Shown: piece by piece, positions 40,306 through 48,207 of the stretch
Numbering within the stretch: the stretch's first letter is position 1
How the letters are laid out: every line of letters starts with the position of its first letter
Assembly (NCBI RefSeq): GCF_020400655.1
Contig: NZ_JAINRC010000012.1
Coordinates: 62,001 to 126,000 of the forward strand
Source: Streptomyces spinosus
GTDB lineage: Bacteria; Actinomycetota; Actinomycetes; Streptomycetales; Streptomycetaceae
DNA: 64,000 bases
Direction of reading: 5' to 3'
Position numbers and translations under genes: made by a program
Notes under the pieces: model-generated
Database searches by the model: none
The model's input: the letters and a program-made list of their open reading frames with translations, nothing else
Told to the model about the DNA's origin: nothing

Positions 40306-41388
40306 ATGGCCGTACGAGCCGCCGTCCTGCCCGCCATCGGCGCCCCGCTGGAGATCACCGGGATCGAGCTGCCCGACCCGGGGCCCGGCCGGGTCCGGGT
40401 CCGCCTCGCCGCCGCCGGCGTCTGCCACTCCGACCTCTCCCTGTCCGACGGCACCATGCGGGTGCCGGTCCCGGCCGTCCTCGGCCACGAGGGCGCGGGC
40501 ACGGTCGTCGCCGTCGGGGAGGGCGTCACCCATGTCTCGCCCGGGTCCCCGGTCGTCCTCAACTGGGCGCCTTCCTGCGGTGGTTGCCACGCCTGCGCAC
40601 TGGGCGAGGTCTGGCTGTGCGCCAACGCGCTGAACGGCGCGGCCGACGTCCACGCCCGCACGGCCGACGGCACCGACCTGCACCCCGGGCTGAACGTGGC
40701 CGCGTTCGCCGAGGAGACGGTGGTCGCCGCGTCCTGTGTGCTGCCGCTGCCGGACGGGGTGCCGCTGGTGGACGCCGCCCTGCTGGGCTGCGCCGTCCTC
40801 ACCGGCTACGGCGCGGTGCACCACTCGGCGCGGGTCCGGTCCGGCGAGACGGTGGCCGTGTTCGGCGTCGGCGGAGTCGGTCTCGCCACGCTCCAGTCGG
40901 CCCGCATCGCGGGGGCGTCCCGGATCATCGCCGTCGACGTCTCCCCCGGGAAGGAGGAACTGGCCCGCGCCGCCGGCGCCACGGACTTCGTCCTCGCCTC
41001 CGACCACACTCCGCGCGAGATCCGCGGCCTGACCGGCAAGCAGGGCGTCGACGTCGCCGTGGAGTGCGTGGGCCGCGCGGTCTCCATCCGCGCGGCCTGG
41101 GAGTCCACGCGCCGGGGCGGCCGTACGACGGTCGTCGGCATCGGCGGCAAGGACCAGCAGGTCACCTTCAACGCCCTGGAGCTCTTCCACTGGGGCCGCA
41201 CCCTGTCCGGCTGCGTCTACGGCAACAGCGACCCGGCCCGTGACGTGCCGCTCCTCGCCGAGCACGTGCGCGAGGGCCGCCTGGACCTCTCCCTGCTGGT
41301 CACGGACCGGATCACCCTGGAGGAGATTCCGACGGCCTTCGGGAACATGCTGGCGGGCAAGGGGGGACGGGCGGTGGTCGTCTTCTGA
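40306..41388 (+). CDS. Zinc-dependent alcohol dehydrogenase (MDR superfamily)
   Basis: 360 aa. Catalytic zinc ligands in GVCHSD and GHEGAG; structural zinc cysteines in SCGGCHACALGEVWLC; Rossmann motif VFGVGGVGLATLQSA with D in IAVDVS (NAD preference). Similar to class III/mycothiol-type long-chain ADHs. Second gene of the ALDH-ADH operon. Terminated by a hairpin at 41436. Confidence 0.92.
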   Translation: MAVRAAVLPAIGAPLEITGIELPDPGPGRVRVRLAAAGVCHSDLSLSDGTMRVPVPAVLGHEGAGTVVAVGEGVTHVSPGSPVVLNWAPSCGGCHACALGEVWLCANALNGAADVHARTADGTDLHPGLNVAAFAEETVVAASCVLPLPDGVPLVDAALLGCAVLTGYGAVHHSARVRSGETVAVFGVGGVGLATLQSARIAGASRIIAVDVSPGKEELARAAGATDFVLASDHTPREIRGLTGKQGVDVAVECVGRAVSIRAAWESTRRGGRTTVVGIGGKDQQVTFNALELFHWGRTLSGCVYGNSDPARDVPLLAEHVREGRLDLSLLVTDRITLEEIPTAFGNMLAGKGGRAVVVF

Positions 41389-41435
41389 GGGTGAGCGCCC
41401 CGAGGAGCGCGGGGGGCCGTGCGACCGGCCATGAC

Positions 41436-41457
41436 GCACCGGCGTCCGGCCCGGTGC
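41436..41457. terminator. Terminator between ADH and ArsR genes
   Basis: GCACCGG / CCGGTGC stem (7 bp), 8-nt loop, between convergent genes. Confidence 0.6.
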
Positions 41458-41472
41458 CGGAGCCCCGGCCCC

Positions 41473-42195
41473 TCACCCGGTCTCCAGCCAAGGCCGCCCG
41501 GAGATGCCGAGCAGGTCAGAGAAGACCCGTTCCCCGGACGGAGTCACCGCGACGGCCCGGCCCGATCCCACCCGCACGCACCACCCCGCCTCCAGCGCCC
41601 GCCGGCACAGGGCCGCCCCCGCCGCCCCGGCCAGATGCGGTCGCCGCTCCGTCCAGTCGAGGCACCCGCGGGCCAGTGGCCGCCGGCCGCCGGGGTCCAG
41701 GGGCACACCCGCCGTACCGAACCACTCCACCCCCGCGTCCGTCAGCGCGAACCCGGTGTCCTGCCGCAGCAGCCCCCGCCGGGTCAGCGCGTCGGTGAGC
41801 ACGGTCCCGAGCCGTCCGGCCAGATGGTCGTAACAGGTCCGCCCCCGGGCCAGGGCGGCGCCGGCGCTCGCCTCGCGCAGGCTGCGCGGAGGGCGCCGCA
41901 CCACCGCCGCGGGCACCTGCGCGGCGAGGTCCTCGACCAGCTGTGCCACCCGGGCGTCGGCCAGCCGCACATACCGGTGCCGCCCCTGCCGTTCCTCCGC
42001 GAGCAGTCCGCCGGCCACCAGCCTGCCGAGGTGCTCGCTCAGCGTGGAGGGCGCGACCCCGGCGTGCCGGGCCAGCTCACCGGCCGTCCACGCCCGCCCG
42101 TCCAGCAGCGCCAGCAGGCACGCGGCCCGGGTCCGGTCGGCGATCAGCCCGGCCAGCGCCGCCAGCCCGGCCGCCTGTGGGTTCTCGGTGCTCAT
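41473..42195 (-). CDS. ArsR-family winged-helix regulator with extended C-terminal domain
   Basis: 240 aa, double the usual ArsR size. HTH at residues 15-75: LADRTRAACLLALLDGRAWTAGELARHAGVAPSTLSEHLGRLVAGGLL, then GRHRYVRLAD. The C-terminal half (about 130-240) holds a second conserved region (GVEWFGTAGVPLDPGGRRPLARGCLDWTERRPHLAG) with two Cys that could bind a ligand. GGGGG before ATG 42195. Target unknown. Confidence 0.85.
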   Translation of the reverse strand: MSTENPQAAGLAALAGLIADRTRAACLLALLDGRAWTAGELARHAGVAPSTLSEHLGRLVAGGLLAEERQGRHRYVRLADARVAQLVEDLAAQVPAAVVRRPPRSLREASAGAALARGRTCYDHLAGRLGTVLTDALTRRGLLRQDTGFALTDAGVEWFGTAGVPLDPGGRRPLARGCLDWTERRPHLAGAAGAALCRRALEAGWCVRVGSGRAVAVTPSGERVFSDLLGISGRPWLETG

Positions 42196-42255
42196 GCCCC
42201 CAGCATGCGGCAGGGACGCTTCGGCGCCGGCCGAAGCGTCAGCGTCCGCGCGTCC

Positions 42256-42891
42256 TCAGACCCGCGTCTGCCGGTACTGCTGCGCCAGCCCGTCCAGCAG
42301 CGCGGCGAGCCCCGTCTCGAAGGCCCGCTCGTCGATCTTCTCCTGCTGCTCGGCGAGCAGATGGGCCTGGCCGAGGTGGGGGTAGTCGGCGGGGTCGTAG
42401 GCGCTCGCGTCGTCCACGAAGCCGCCGGCGAAGGAGCCGAGCGCCGAGCCCATGATGAAGTACCGCATCAGCGCGCCGATGGAGGTCGCCTGCGCGGGCG
42501 GCCAGCCGGCGTCGACCATCGCGCCGTAGACAGCGTCGGCCAGCCGCAGCGCGGCCGGGCGGCGGCCGGGGCCCCGGGCGAGGACGGGGACGATGTTCGG
42601 GTGGTCGCGCAGGGCGGCCCGGTAGGAGACGGCCCAGTCGTGCAGCGCGGTCCGCCAGTCCCGGCCGTCCTCGAACATCGACAGGTCGACCAGGGCGCTC
42701 ACCGAGTCCGCGACCGCCTCCAGGATCTCGTCCTTGGTGCGGAAGTGGTTGTAGAGCGAGGGCCCGCTCACGCCCAGCTCCGCGGCGAGCCGGCGCGTGG
42801 AGACGGCCGCCAGGCCCTCCCGGTCCACGAGGTCCCGGGCCGTCTCGACGATCCGGTCGGTGCTGAGGAGGGGCTTGCGCGGTCGGGCCAT
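42256..42891 (-). CDS. TetR-family regulator of the adjacent acyl-CoA dehydrogenase
   Basis: 211 aa. HTH: IVETARDLVDREGLAAVSTRRLAAELGVSGPSLYNHFRTKDEILEAV (residues 12-58); TetR_C domain after that. No ribosome-binding site; TACTAT (42904-42899) ends 7 nt before ATG 42891, so the mRNA is probably leaderless. The palindrome 42918-42936 overlaps its -35, and also the promoter of the divergent acyl-CoA dehydrogenase gene. ATG 42900 is an alternative start. Confidence 0.88.
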   Translation of the reverse strand: MARPRKPLLSTDRIVETARDLVDREGLAAVSTRRLAAELGVSGPSLYNHFRTKDEILEAVADSVSALVDLSMFEDGRDWRTALHDWAVSYRAALRDHPNIVPVLARGPGRRPAALRLADAVYGAMVDAGWPPAQATSIGALMRYFIMGSALGSFAGGFVDDASAYDPADYPHLGQAHLLAEQQEKIDERAFETGLAALLDGLAQQYRQTRV

Positions 42892-42917
42892 GGCGCACAT
42901 AGTAGGGCTGCGAACAG

Positions 42918-42936
42918 AAACTAGCAGTGCTAATTT
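42918..42936. promoter_or_regulatory. TetR-type operator (AAACTA class), site 2
   Basis: AAACTAGCAGTGCTAATTT with inner perfect arms TAGCA-G-TGCTA, centred between the divergent TetR and acyl-CoA dehydrogenase genes. Confidence 0.65.
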
Positions 42937-42979
42937 AAATGTACGGCTTTCAAGATCCATCGGTGATAGAGGTGATCTC

Positions 42980-44134
42980 GTGGTGAACCTGGGGCTCGGC
43001 GAGGAGCAGACGGCCGTACGGCGGCTCGCCCGGGACTTCGTGGAGCGCGAGATCGCCCCGCACGTGATCGCCTGGGACCGCGCCGAGGAAGTCGACCGGG
43101 GCATCGTGAAGAAGCTGGGCGAGGTCGGCTTCCTCGGCCTGACCGTGCCCGAGGAGTACGGCGGCTCCGGCGGCGACCACCTCTCCTACTGCCTGGTCAC
43201 CGAGGAGCTGGGGCGCGGCGACTCCTCGGTCCGCGGGATCGTCTCCGTCTCCCTGGGCCTCGTCGCCAAGACGATCGCCGCCTGGGGCAGCGAGGAGCAG
43301 AAGCGGCGCTGGCTGCCGGGGCTCACCGCGGGCGAGTTGGTCGGCTGCTTCGGCCTCACCGAACCCGGCACCGGCTCCGACGCGGGCAACCTCACCACCC
43401 GGGCGGTGCGCGACGGCGACGACTACGTCGTGAACGGCACCAAGATGTTCATCACCAACGGCACCTGGGCCGACGTCGTCCTGCTCTTCGCCCGCTCCAC
43501 CGACGCCCCCGGCCACAAGGGCGTGTCCGCCTTCCTCGTGCCCGCCGGCACCCCCGGCCTGACCCGCCGTACCGTCCACGGCAAGCTCGGCCTGCGCGGC
43601 CAGGCCACCGCCGAACTCGTCCTGGAGGACGTGCGCGTACCCGCCTCCGCGATGCTCGGCGCGGAGGGCAAGGGTTTCTCCGTCGCCATGTCCGCGCTCG
43701 CCAAGGGGCGGATGTCGGTGGCCGCCGGCTGTGTCGGGATAGCCCAGGCCGCGCTCGACGCGGCCGTGCGGTACGCCGGTGAGCGCGAGCAGTTCGGCAA
43801 GCCGATCGCCCGTCACCAGCTGGTGCAGGAGCTGATCAGCGACATCGCCGTCGACGTGGACGCGGCCCGGCTGCTGACCTGGCGGGTCGCCGACCTCATC
43901 GACCGCGGCGAGCCGTTCGCCGTCGAGTCCTCCAAGGCCAAGCTGTTCGCCTCCGAGGCCGCGGTGCGCGCCGCCAACAACGCCCTGCAGGTCTTCGGCG
44001 GCTACGGCTACATCGACGAGTACCCCGCCGGCAAGCTCCTGCGCGACGCCCGCGTGATGACCCTCTACGAGGGCACCAGCCAGATCCAGAAGCTGCTCAT
44101 CGGCCGCGCCCTGACCGGGGTCTCGGCCTTCTGA
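42980..44134 (+). CDS. Acyl-CoA dehydrogenase
   Basis: 384 aa, standard length. FAD flavoenzyme oxidising acyl-CoA to enoyl-CoA. Motifs: TVPEEYGGSGGDHLSYCLVTEELGRGDSS, CFGLTEPGTGSDAGNL, GTKMFITNGTWAD, GEREQFGKPIARHQLVQ, FGGYGYIDEYP and the catalytic glutamate in MTLYEGTSQIQK. Start GTG 42980 (or 42983) after AGAGGTG; longer readings cross the operator. Divergent from its probable TetR repressor. Confidence 0.93.
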   Translation: MVNLGLGEEQTAVRRLARDFVEREIAPHVIAWDRAEEVDRGIVKKLGEVGFLGLTVPEEYGGSGGDHLSYCLVTEELGRGDSSVRGIVSVSLGLVAKTIAAWGSEEQKRRWLPGLTAGELVGCFGLTEPGTGSDAGNLTTRAVRDGDDYVVNGTKMFITNGTWADVVLLFARSTDAPGHKGVSAFLVPAGTPGLTRRTVHGKLGLRGQATAELVLEDVRVPASAMLGAEGKGFSVAMSALAKGRMSVAAGCVGIAQAALDAAVRYAGEREQFGKPIARHQLVQELISDIAVDVDAARLLTWRVADLIDRGEPFAVESSKAKLFASEAAVRAANNALQVFGGYGYIDEYPAGKLLRDARVMTLYEGTSQIQKLLIGRALTGVSAF

Positions 44135-44205
44135 GTACGTGCCGCACCCGGGTCTGAGTACTCCGGCGGATGTGGCGCGGGCCCCGTACGCCGATGCTGG
44201 GCGCC

Positions 44206-44493
44206 ATGAGTGACACACCGGTCAAACAGCAGAGCACGGCCGCGTTCTACGGCCAGGCCGTCGCCTCCTTCGCGGTCGCCATGGCGGCCACCGCCATCGG
44301 CATCGCCCGGCTCCAGGCCAGCGCCTGGGTCCGCGGCTTCCTGGCGATCGCCGTCCTGTACCTCGTCACCTCCGCCTTCACCCTCGCCAAGGTGATCCGG
44401 GACCGGCAGGAGGCCGGCCAGATCGTCAGCCGCGTCGACCAGGCCCGGCTGGAGAAGCTGCTCGCCGAGCACGACCCCTTCGAAAAGCTCTGA
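44206..44493 (+). CDS. YiaA/YiaB-family small membrane protein
   Basis: 95 aa. Two TM helices, AVASFAVAMAATAIGIARL and VRGFLAIAVLYLVTSAFTLAKV, separated by QASAWVR, as in YiaA/B two-helix proteins; a charged cytoplasmic tail follows (RDRQEAGQIVSRVDQARLEKLLAEHDPFEKL). Role unknown. Preceded by the acyl-CoA dehydrogenase gene, followed by a TetR gene with its own operator. Confidence 0.82.
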   Translation: MSDTPVKQQSTAAFYGQAVASFAVAMAATAIGIARLQASAWVRGFLAIAVLYLVTSAFTLAKVIRDRQEAGQIVSRVDQARLEKLLAEHDPFEKL

Positions 44494-44502
44494 GCGGCTC
44501 GG

Positions 44503-44518
44503 CTAAGCGCCCGCTCAC
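44503..44518. promoter_or_regulatory. TetR-type operator (CTAAGC class), site 1
   Basis: CTAAGCGCCCGCTCAC matches CTAAGC-N4-GCTTAG at 10 of 12 positions and overlaps the -35 position for TATGGT (44528-44533) before the TetR gene. Confidence 0.5.
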
Positions 44519-44566
44519 CGTCGGCGGTATGGTGGTGCTCCTGTCACCGAGAGGGGCGAGCGAGCG

Positions 44567-45190
44567 ATGAGTACGGCGCAGGAGACGACCGGCGGCGACG
44601 TGGAGCCGTGGGAAGAGGTCACCCCTGACGCGGCCCGGCGGCTGCTCGTCGCGGCCGTGGAGGCCTTCGCCGAGCGTGGCTACCACGCGACGACGACCCG
44701 TGACATCGCGGGCCGCGCCGGCATGAGCCCGGCCGCGCTCTACATCCACTACAAGACCAAGGAAGAGCTGCTCCACCGGATCAGCCGCATCGGTCACGAC
44801 AAGGCCCTCGACATCCTGCGCACGGCGGCCCGGCGCGAGGGCACCGCGGCCGAGCGGCTGGCCGACGCGGTCGGCTCCTTCGTCCGCTGGCACGCGGGCC
44901 GGCGCACCACCGCGCGGGTCGTGCAGTACGAACTCGACGCCCTCGGCCCCGAGGCCCGCGCGGAGATCGTCGCGCTGCGCCGCCAGGTGGACGCCGAGGT
45001 GCGCGGGATCATCGAGGACGGCGTCGCCTCGGGCGAGTTCGACGTGCCGGACGTCCAGGGCACCACGCTCGCCGTGCTGTCGCTGTGCATCGACGTGGCC
45101 CGCTGGTTCAACGTGAACGGCCCGCGCACCCCCGAGGAGGTCGGCGCGCTCTACGCCGACCTCGTGCTGCGCATGGTCGGGGCCGGGTAG
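44567..45190 (+). CDS. TetR-family regulator
   Basis: 207 aa. HTH RLLVAAVEAFAERGYHATTTRDIAGRAGMSPAALYIHYKTKEELLHRI (residues 25-72). C-terminal domain with conserved VVQYELDALGPEARAEI, of the type that controls acyl-CoA metabolism genes in actinobacteria. GAGAGGGG leader before ATG 44567. Convergent with the MaoC gene; related operators before both (44503 and 45687) suggest autoregulation plus MaoC control. Confidence 0.88.
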   Translation: MSTAQETTGGDVEPWEEVTPDAARRLLVAAVEAFAERGYHATTTRDIAGRAGMSPAALYIHYKTKEELLHRISRIGHDKALDILRTAARREGTAAERLADAVGSFVRWHAGRRTTARVVQYELDALGPEARAEIVALRRQVDAEVRGIIEDGVASGEFDVPDVQGTTLAVLSLCIDVARWFNVNGPRTPEEVGALYADLVLRMVGAG

Positions 45191-45200
45191 CCGCCGGGGT

Positions 45201-45662
45201 CTACAGGTAGTAGCGCGACACCGACTCCGCCACGCACACCGGCTTGTCGCCGCCCTCGCGCTCCAGGGTGAAGGCGACCGTCACCTGCACCCCGCCGGTG
45301 ACGTCCTCGACCCCGGTGATCCTCCCGGTGGCGCGCAGCCGGGAGCCGACGGGGACCGGGGCGGGGAAGCGGACCTTGTTCGTGCCGTAGTTGACGCCCA
45401 TCTTCACGCCCTCGACCCGGATGAGCCGGGGTCCGAACAGCGGCAGCAGGGACAGGGTGAGGTAGCCGTGGGCGATGGTCGTCCCGAACGGCCCGGTGGC
45501 GGCCTTCTCGGGGTCCACGTGGATCCACTGGTGGTCCCCGGTCGCCTCGGCGAACAGGTCGATCCGCTTCTGGTCGATCTCCACCCAGTCGGTGGGGCCC
45601 AGCTCCTCGCCCACGGCCGCCCTCAGCTCGTCGGGGGAGGTGAAGGTCCTCGGTTCTGCCAT
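45201..45662 (-). CDS. MaoC-family (R)-enoyl-CoA hydratase-like protein
   Basis: 153 aa hot-dog fold. Hydratase signature FAEATGDHQWIHVDPEKA with catalytic Asp and His, then GPFGTTIAHGYLTLSLLP. Hydrates enoyl-CoA in fatty-acid or related degradation; cytoplasmic. GAGAGG region before ATG 45662. A perfect TetR-type palindrome lies 25 bp upstream of its start. Confidence 0.92.
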   Translation of the reverse strand: MAEPRTFTSPDELRAAVGEELGPTDWVEIDQKRIDLFAEATGDHQWIHVDPEKAATGPFGTTIAHGYLTLSLLPLFGPRLIRVEGVKMGVNYGTNKVRFPAPVPVGSRLRATGRITGVEDVTGGVQVTVAFTLEREGGDKPVCVAESVSRYYL

Positions 45663-45686
45663 GTTCCCGGCCTCTCGCTCGCGTCT

Positions 45687-45702
45687 CTAAGCAACTGCTT
45701 AG
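45687..45702. promoter_or_regulatory. TetR-type operator (CTAAGC class), site 2
   Basis: CTAAGCA-AC-TGCTTAG, perfect 7-bp arms, between the divergent MaoC and soxR genes and nearer MaoC. Confidence 0.65.
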
Positions 45703-45766
45703 CATGGTCGGGTGGCGGGTCGATGTCAACGGACCGCGGACCGGCCGGGTGGGTAATCTCTGGGGA

Positions 45767-46225
45767 GTGCCCCAGATTCCCGAGAAGATCCACGAGCTGA
45801 CCGTCGGCCAGTTGTCCGCCCGCAGCGGAGCCGCGGTGTCCGCCCTGCACTTCTACGAGTCCAAGGGACTGATCACCAGCCGGCGGACCTCCGGAAACCA
45901 GCGCCGCTACAGCCGGGACACACTGCGCCGGGTCGCCTTCGTCCGCGCGGCCCAGCGGGTGGGCATCCCGCTCGCCACGATCCGGGAGGCCCTGGCCGAA
46001 CTGCCGGAGGAACGGACACCGACCAGGGAGGACTGGGCCCGCCTGTCCGAGAAGTGGCGCTCGGAACTGGACGAGCGCATCCAGCAGCTGAACCGCCTGC
46101 GCGACCACCTCACCGACTGCATCGGATGCGGCTGCCTGTCGATGGAGACGTGCGTCCTGTCCAACCCCGACGACGTGTTCGGCGCACGGCTGACCGGATC
46201 ACGGCTGATGGCGGAGCGGCGCTGA
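45767..46225 (+). CDS. soxR: Redox-sensitive MerR-family regulator SoxR
   Basis: 152 aa. MerR HTH LTVGQLSARSGAAVSALHFYESKGLITSRRTSGNQRRYSRDTLRRV, dimerisation helix, and the [2Fe-2S] cysteine cluster CIGCGCLSMETC (C-x2-C-x-C-x5-C) that defines SoxR. In Streptomyces SoxR responds to redox-active metabolites such as pigments. GTG 45767; TAATCT (45754-45759) stands 7 nt before it, so probably leaderless. I found no classical SoxR box nearby, so its targets lie elsewhere. Confidence 0.93.
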   Translation: MPQIPEKIHELTVGQLSARSGAAVSALHFYESKGLITSRRTSGNQRRYSRDTLRRVAFVRAAQRVGIPLATIREALAELPEERTPTREDWARLSEKWRSELDERIQQLNRLRDHLTDCIGCGCLSMETCVLSNPDDVFGARLTGSRLMAERR

Positions 46226-46271
46226 CGGAGCGGGCGGGCCGGCGCCCCGCGCGTGCCCGGCGGCGCGTGCG

Positions 46272-46958
46272 TCAGACCGTGCCGGCCGCCGCGGCCAGGA
46301 CGCGGGCCAGCTCGGCGGGCCGGGAGACCATCGGCCAGTGGCCCGCGTCGATGTCGGCGAAGTGGACGCGCCCGGCCCGGGCCAGCTCCGGTACGTCACC
46401 GCCGTCGATCCACGTGCGCGCCTGCGCCGGCGTGAACTCCGGGCACACCACCACGACCGGGACGTCGAAGCGCCGTTCGTCCGTCAGTCGCACCACGCCC
46501 CTGGCCACGCCGGCGGGTACGGGGACCGCGGCGGCCGCCAGCCGCCGCCTGGCCTCGTCGCCGAGGTCGGCGGTCTCCGGCCCCTCGAAGGGGGCCCAGC
46601 CCGGGAAGGGCATGACCCCGTCGCGCACCTCGAAGAAGTCGGCGTACGTGTGGCCGTCGGAGAACGGGAAGCCTCCGACGAAGGCGACCGCTGCCAGCCG
46701 CTCCGGCCGCCGGTCGGCGGCCAGCCAGGCCAGGGTGCAGGCGGCGGAGTGCCCCACCACCATGGGCCTGCCCGGCGTCGCGTCCACCGCGGCCAGCACC
46801 GCCGCCACCTGGTCCTCCAGGGTGGCCGACGCGGAGCCGTCGCCCTGGCCCGGCAGGGTGAGCGGCACCGGGCGGTGGCCGAGCGACTCCAGCACGCGGG
46901 CCACGCGGCCCCACACCGATCCGTCCAGCCACAGTCCGCCGACGAGCAGGATGTCCAT
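46272..46958 (-). CDS. Alpha/beta hydrolase (salicylate-esterase/HNL-like)
   Basis: 228 aa, cytoplasmic. LLVGGLWLDGSVWGRVARVLESLGHRPVPLTLPGQGDGS start, nucleophile elbow VVGHSAACTLAW, acid region PEFTPAQARTWIDGGDVPEL, and His in DIDAGHWPMVSRP. Resembles small esterases/lyases of the AB_hydrolase_6 family. GAAGAAGGGG before ATG 46958. Substrate unknown. Its upstream side touches the scarred WYL fragment. Confidence 0.87.
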   Translation of the reverse strand: MDILLVGGLWLDGSVWGRVARVLESLGHRPVPLTLPGQGDGSASATLEDQVAAVLAAVDATPGRPMVVGHSAACTLAWLAADRRPERLAAVAFVGGFPFSDGHTYADFFEVRDGVMPFPGWAPFEGPETADLGDEARRRLAAAAVPVPAGVARGVVRLTDERRFDVPVVVVCPEFTPAQARTWIDGGDVPELARAGRVHFADIDAGHWPMVSRPAELARVLAAAAGTV

Positions 46959-47060
46959 GGTCGGTTCCCCTTCTTCCAGGTCGTGGGGAGCACCGTAGGA
47001 GGGGTTCCGGACGATCCACTGCCGGTTCGTCGCGCGACCACCGGCACCCGTGCAGGATAG

Positions 47061-47087
47061 GACCTCTCGTCCGGATCATGCCGGGCT
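47061..47087 (+). mobile_element. IS-end-like scar sequence, copy B
   Basis: Begins GACCTCTCGTCCGGATCATG and ends CCGGGCT; two mismatches from copy A (26803-26829, minus strand). Preceded by ATAG where copy A has CTAG. It joins directly to a gene fragment lacking its 5' part. Confidence 0.5.
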
Positions 47088-47320
47088 TCGCCGCCCCCCT
47101 CGCCGAGGTGGCCCCCTGGATCCAGCCGCCCATGGGACGGCTCGAACCGTCGGGGGAGCACTGCGTGCTGGTCGGCAGCACGCGTAACCCGGCCATGTAC
47201 GCGCAGGAGTGGCTGGCGCGCGTGCCGTTCGCCTTCCGCGTCGAGGGCGGACAGGAGCTGCGCGCCGCGGTCGCGGAGCTGGGGGCGCGCTTCACCGCGG
47301 CGGCCTCGGACCAGCCCTGA
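47078..47320 (+). pseudogene. C-terminal remnant of a WYL-domain regulator
   Basis: 81 codons whose last 65 match the C-terminus of WYL (YafY-type) regulators: MGRLEPSGEHCVLVGSTRNPAMYAQEWL, FRVEGGQELRAAVAELGARF. The N-terminal HTH and the WYL motif are missing. The apparent ATG lies within the scar repeat, and there is no ribosome-binding site. A deletion or IS-mediated rearrangement probably removed the front. Unlikely to be functional. Confidence 0.7.
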
Positions 47321-47350
47321 CCGGACCGGGGCGGTGTCCCGCGCCGGGGC

Positions 47351-48121
47351 TCACGACAGGGCCGAACCCCCGTTCCACTCACCGCTGTCGCCGTCGCCCG
47401 CACGCGCACCGGCGCCGTACCGGGCCCGTGCCTCCGTCACCAGGCAGGCGTTGGACCCGGCCCGTCGGCCGTCCGGGAGGAGCAGGGTGTCCTCCAGGCC
47501 GATCCGCGTGGCCAGGCCCAGCCGGCCCGCCAGCCGGAGCACCGGCCAGGTCCCGCCCTCCTCGCCGTGCAGCAGCACCGGCCGGCCGTGCGCCGCGCCC
47601 AGCTCGGCCAGCAGCGCACGCGCCGACGCCTCGGCGGTCGCCGGGTCCGGGTCGGTCACCTCGGCCAGCACCCGCAGCACGCCCGGCCCGAGCGGCGAGG
47701 CCGCGAACCGGCGCGCGCCCTCGGTGCCGGACCAGATGCCCGCCTCCACGGCCACACCCATCGACAGCAGGCGCCCGGCCACCTCCTCGGCGCCCGGCTC
47801 GTGCCAGTTGACCGAGGCGAAGTCGGGCAGCACCGACCAGGAGCGCACCCGGGCGAGCCGGGCGGAGGGATCCGGTTCCGCCCAGGCACCGGTGGTCACC
47901 CCGACCGGTACCCGCACCCGCGCCCGGATCGCCTCCAGGACCGGGGCCAGGACGCGTGGGGAGAGACTGTCGTGGCCGCACGGCGTCTTCGGGTGGACGT
48001 GGACCGAGGTGGCGCCGGCCGCCACCGCCTCGGCCGCGGAACGCGCCAGCTCCTGTGGGGACATCGGCACGGCGGCACCGTCGGCGGCCGTACGACGCCC
48101 GTTGAGACACACCTGCACCAT
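47351..48121 (-). CDS. 3-keto-5-aminohexanoate cleavage enzyme family protein (BKACE)
   Basis: 256 aa. Zinc ligand pair in SVHVHPKTPCGHDSLSP, active-site region TGAWAEPDP, LPDFASVNWHEPG, and a GLEDTLLLPDGRRAGSNACLV C-terminal loop typical of BKACE enzymes, which cleave beta-keto acids with acetyl-CoA. Slightly short for the family (usually 270-300). No ribosome-binding site at ATG 48121; ATG 48139 possible. Substrate not predictable from context. Confidence 0.83.
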   Translation of the reverse strand: MVQVCLNGRRTAADGAAVPMSPQELARSAAEAVAAGATSVHVHPKTPCGHDSLSPRVLAPVLEAIRARVRVPVGVTTGAWAEPDPSARLARVRSWSVLPDFASVNWHEPGAEEVAGRLLSMGVAVEAGIWSGTEGARRFAASPLGPGVLRVLAEVTDPDPATAEASARALLAELGAAHGRPVLLHGEEGGTWPVLRLAGRLGLATRIGLEDTLLLPDGRRAGSNACLVTEARARYGAGARAGDGDSGEWNGGSALS

Positions 48122-48207
48122 GACCCGATGGTGCCGCACACCCGCGGCAGAGGGCGCGGCATCCCCTGCGCGCCCCCCGTCAGCACGCCCCTGGGAACGC
48201 CGCCGGC

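Noticed and set aside
45700..45767. SoxR box upstream of soxR
   Set aside because: No CCTCAAG-type palindrome found; the only strong palindrome is the TetR-type CTAAGCA site.
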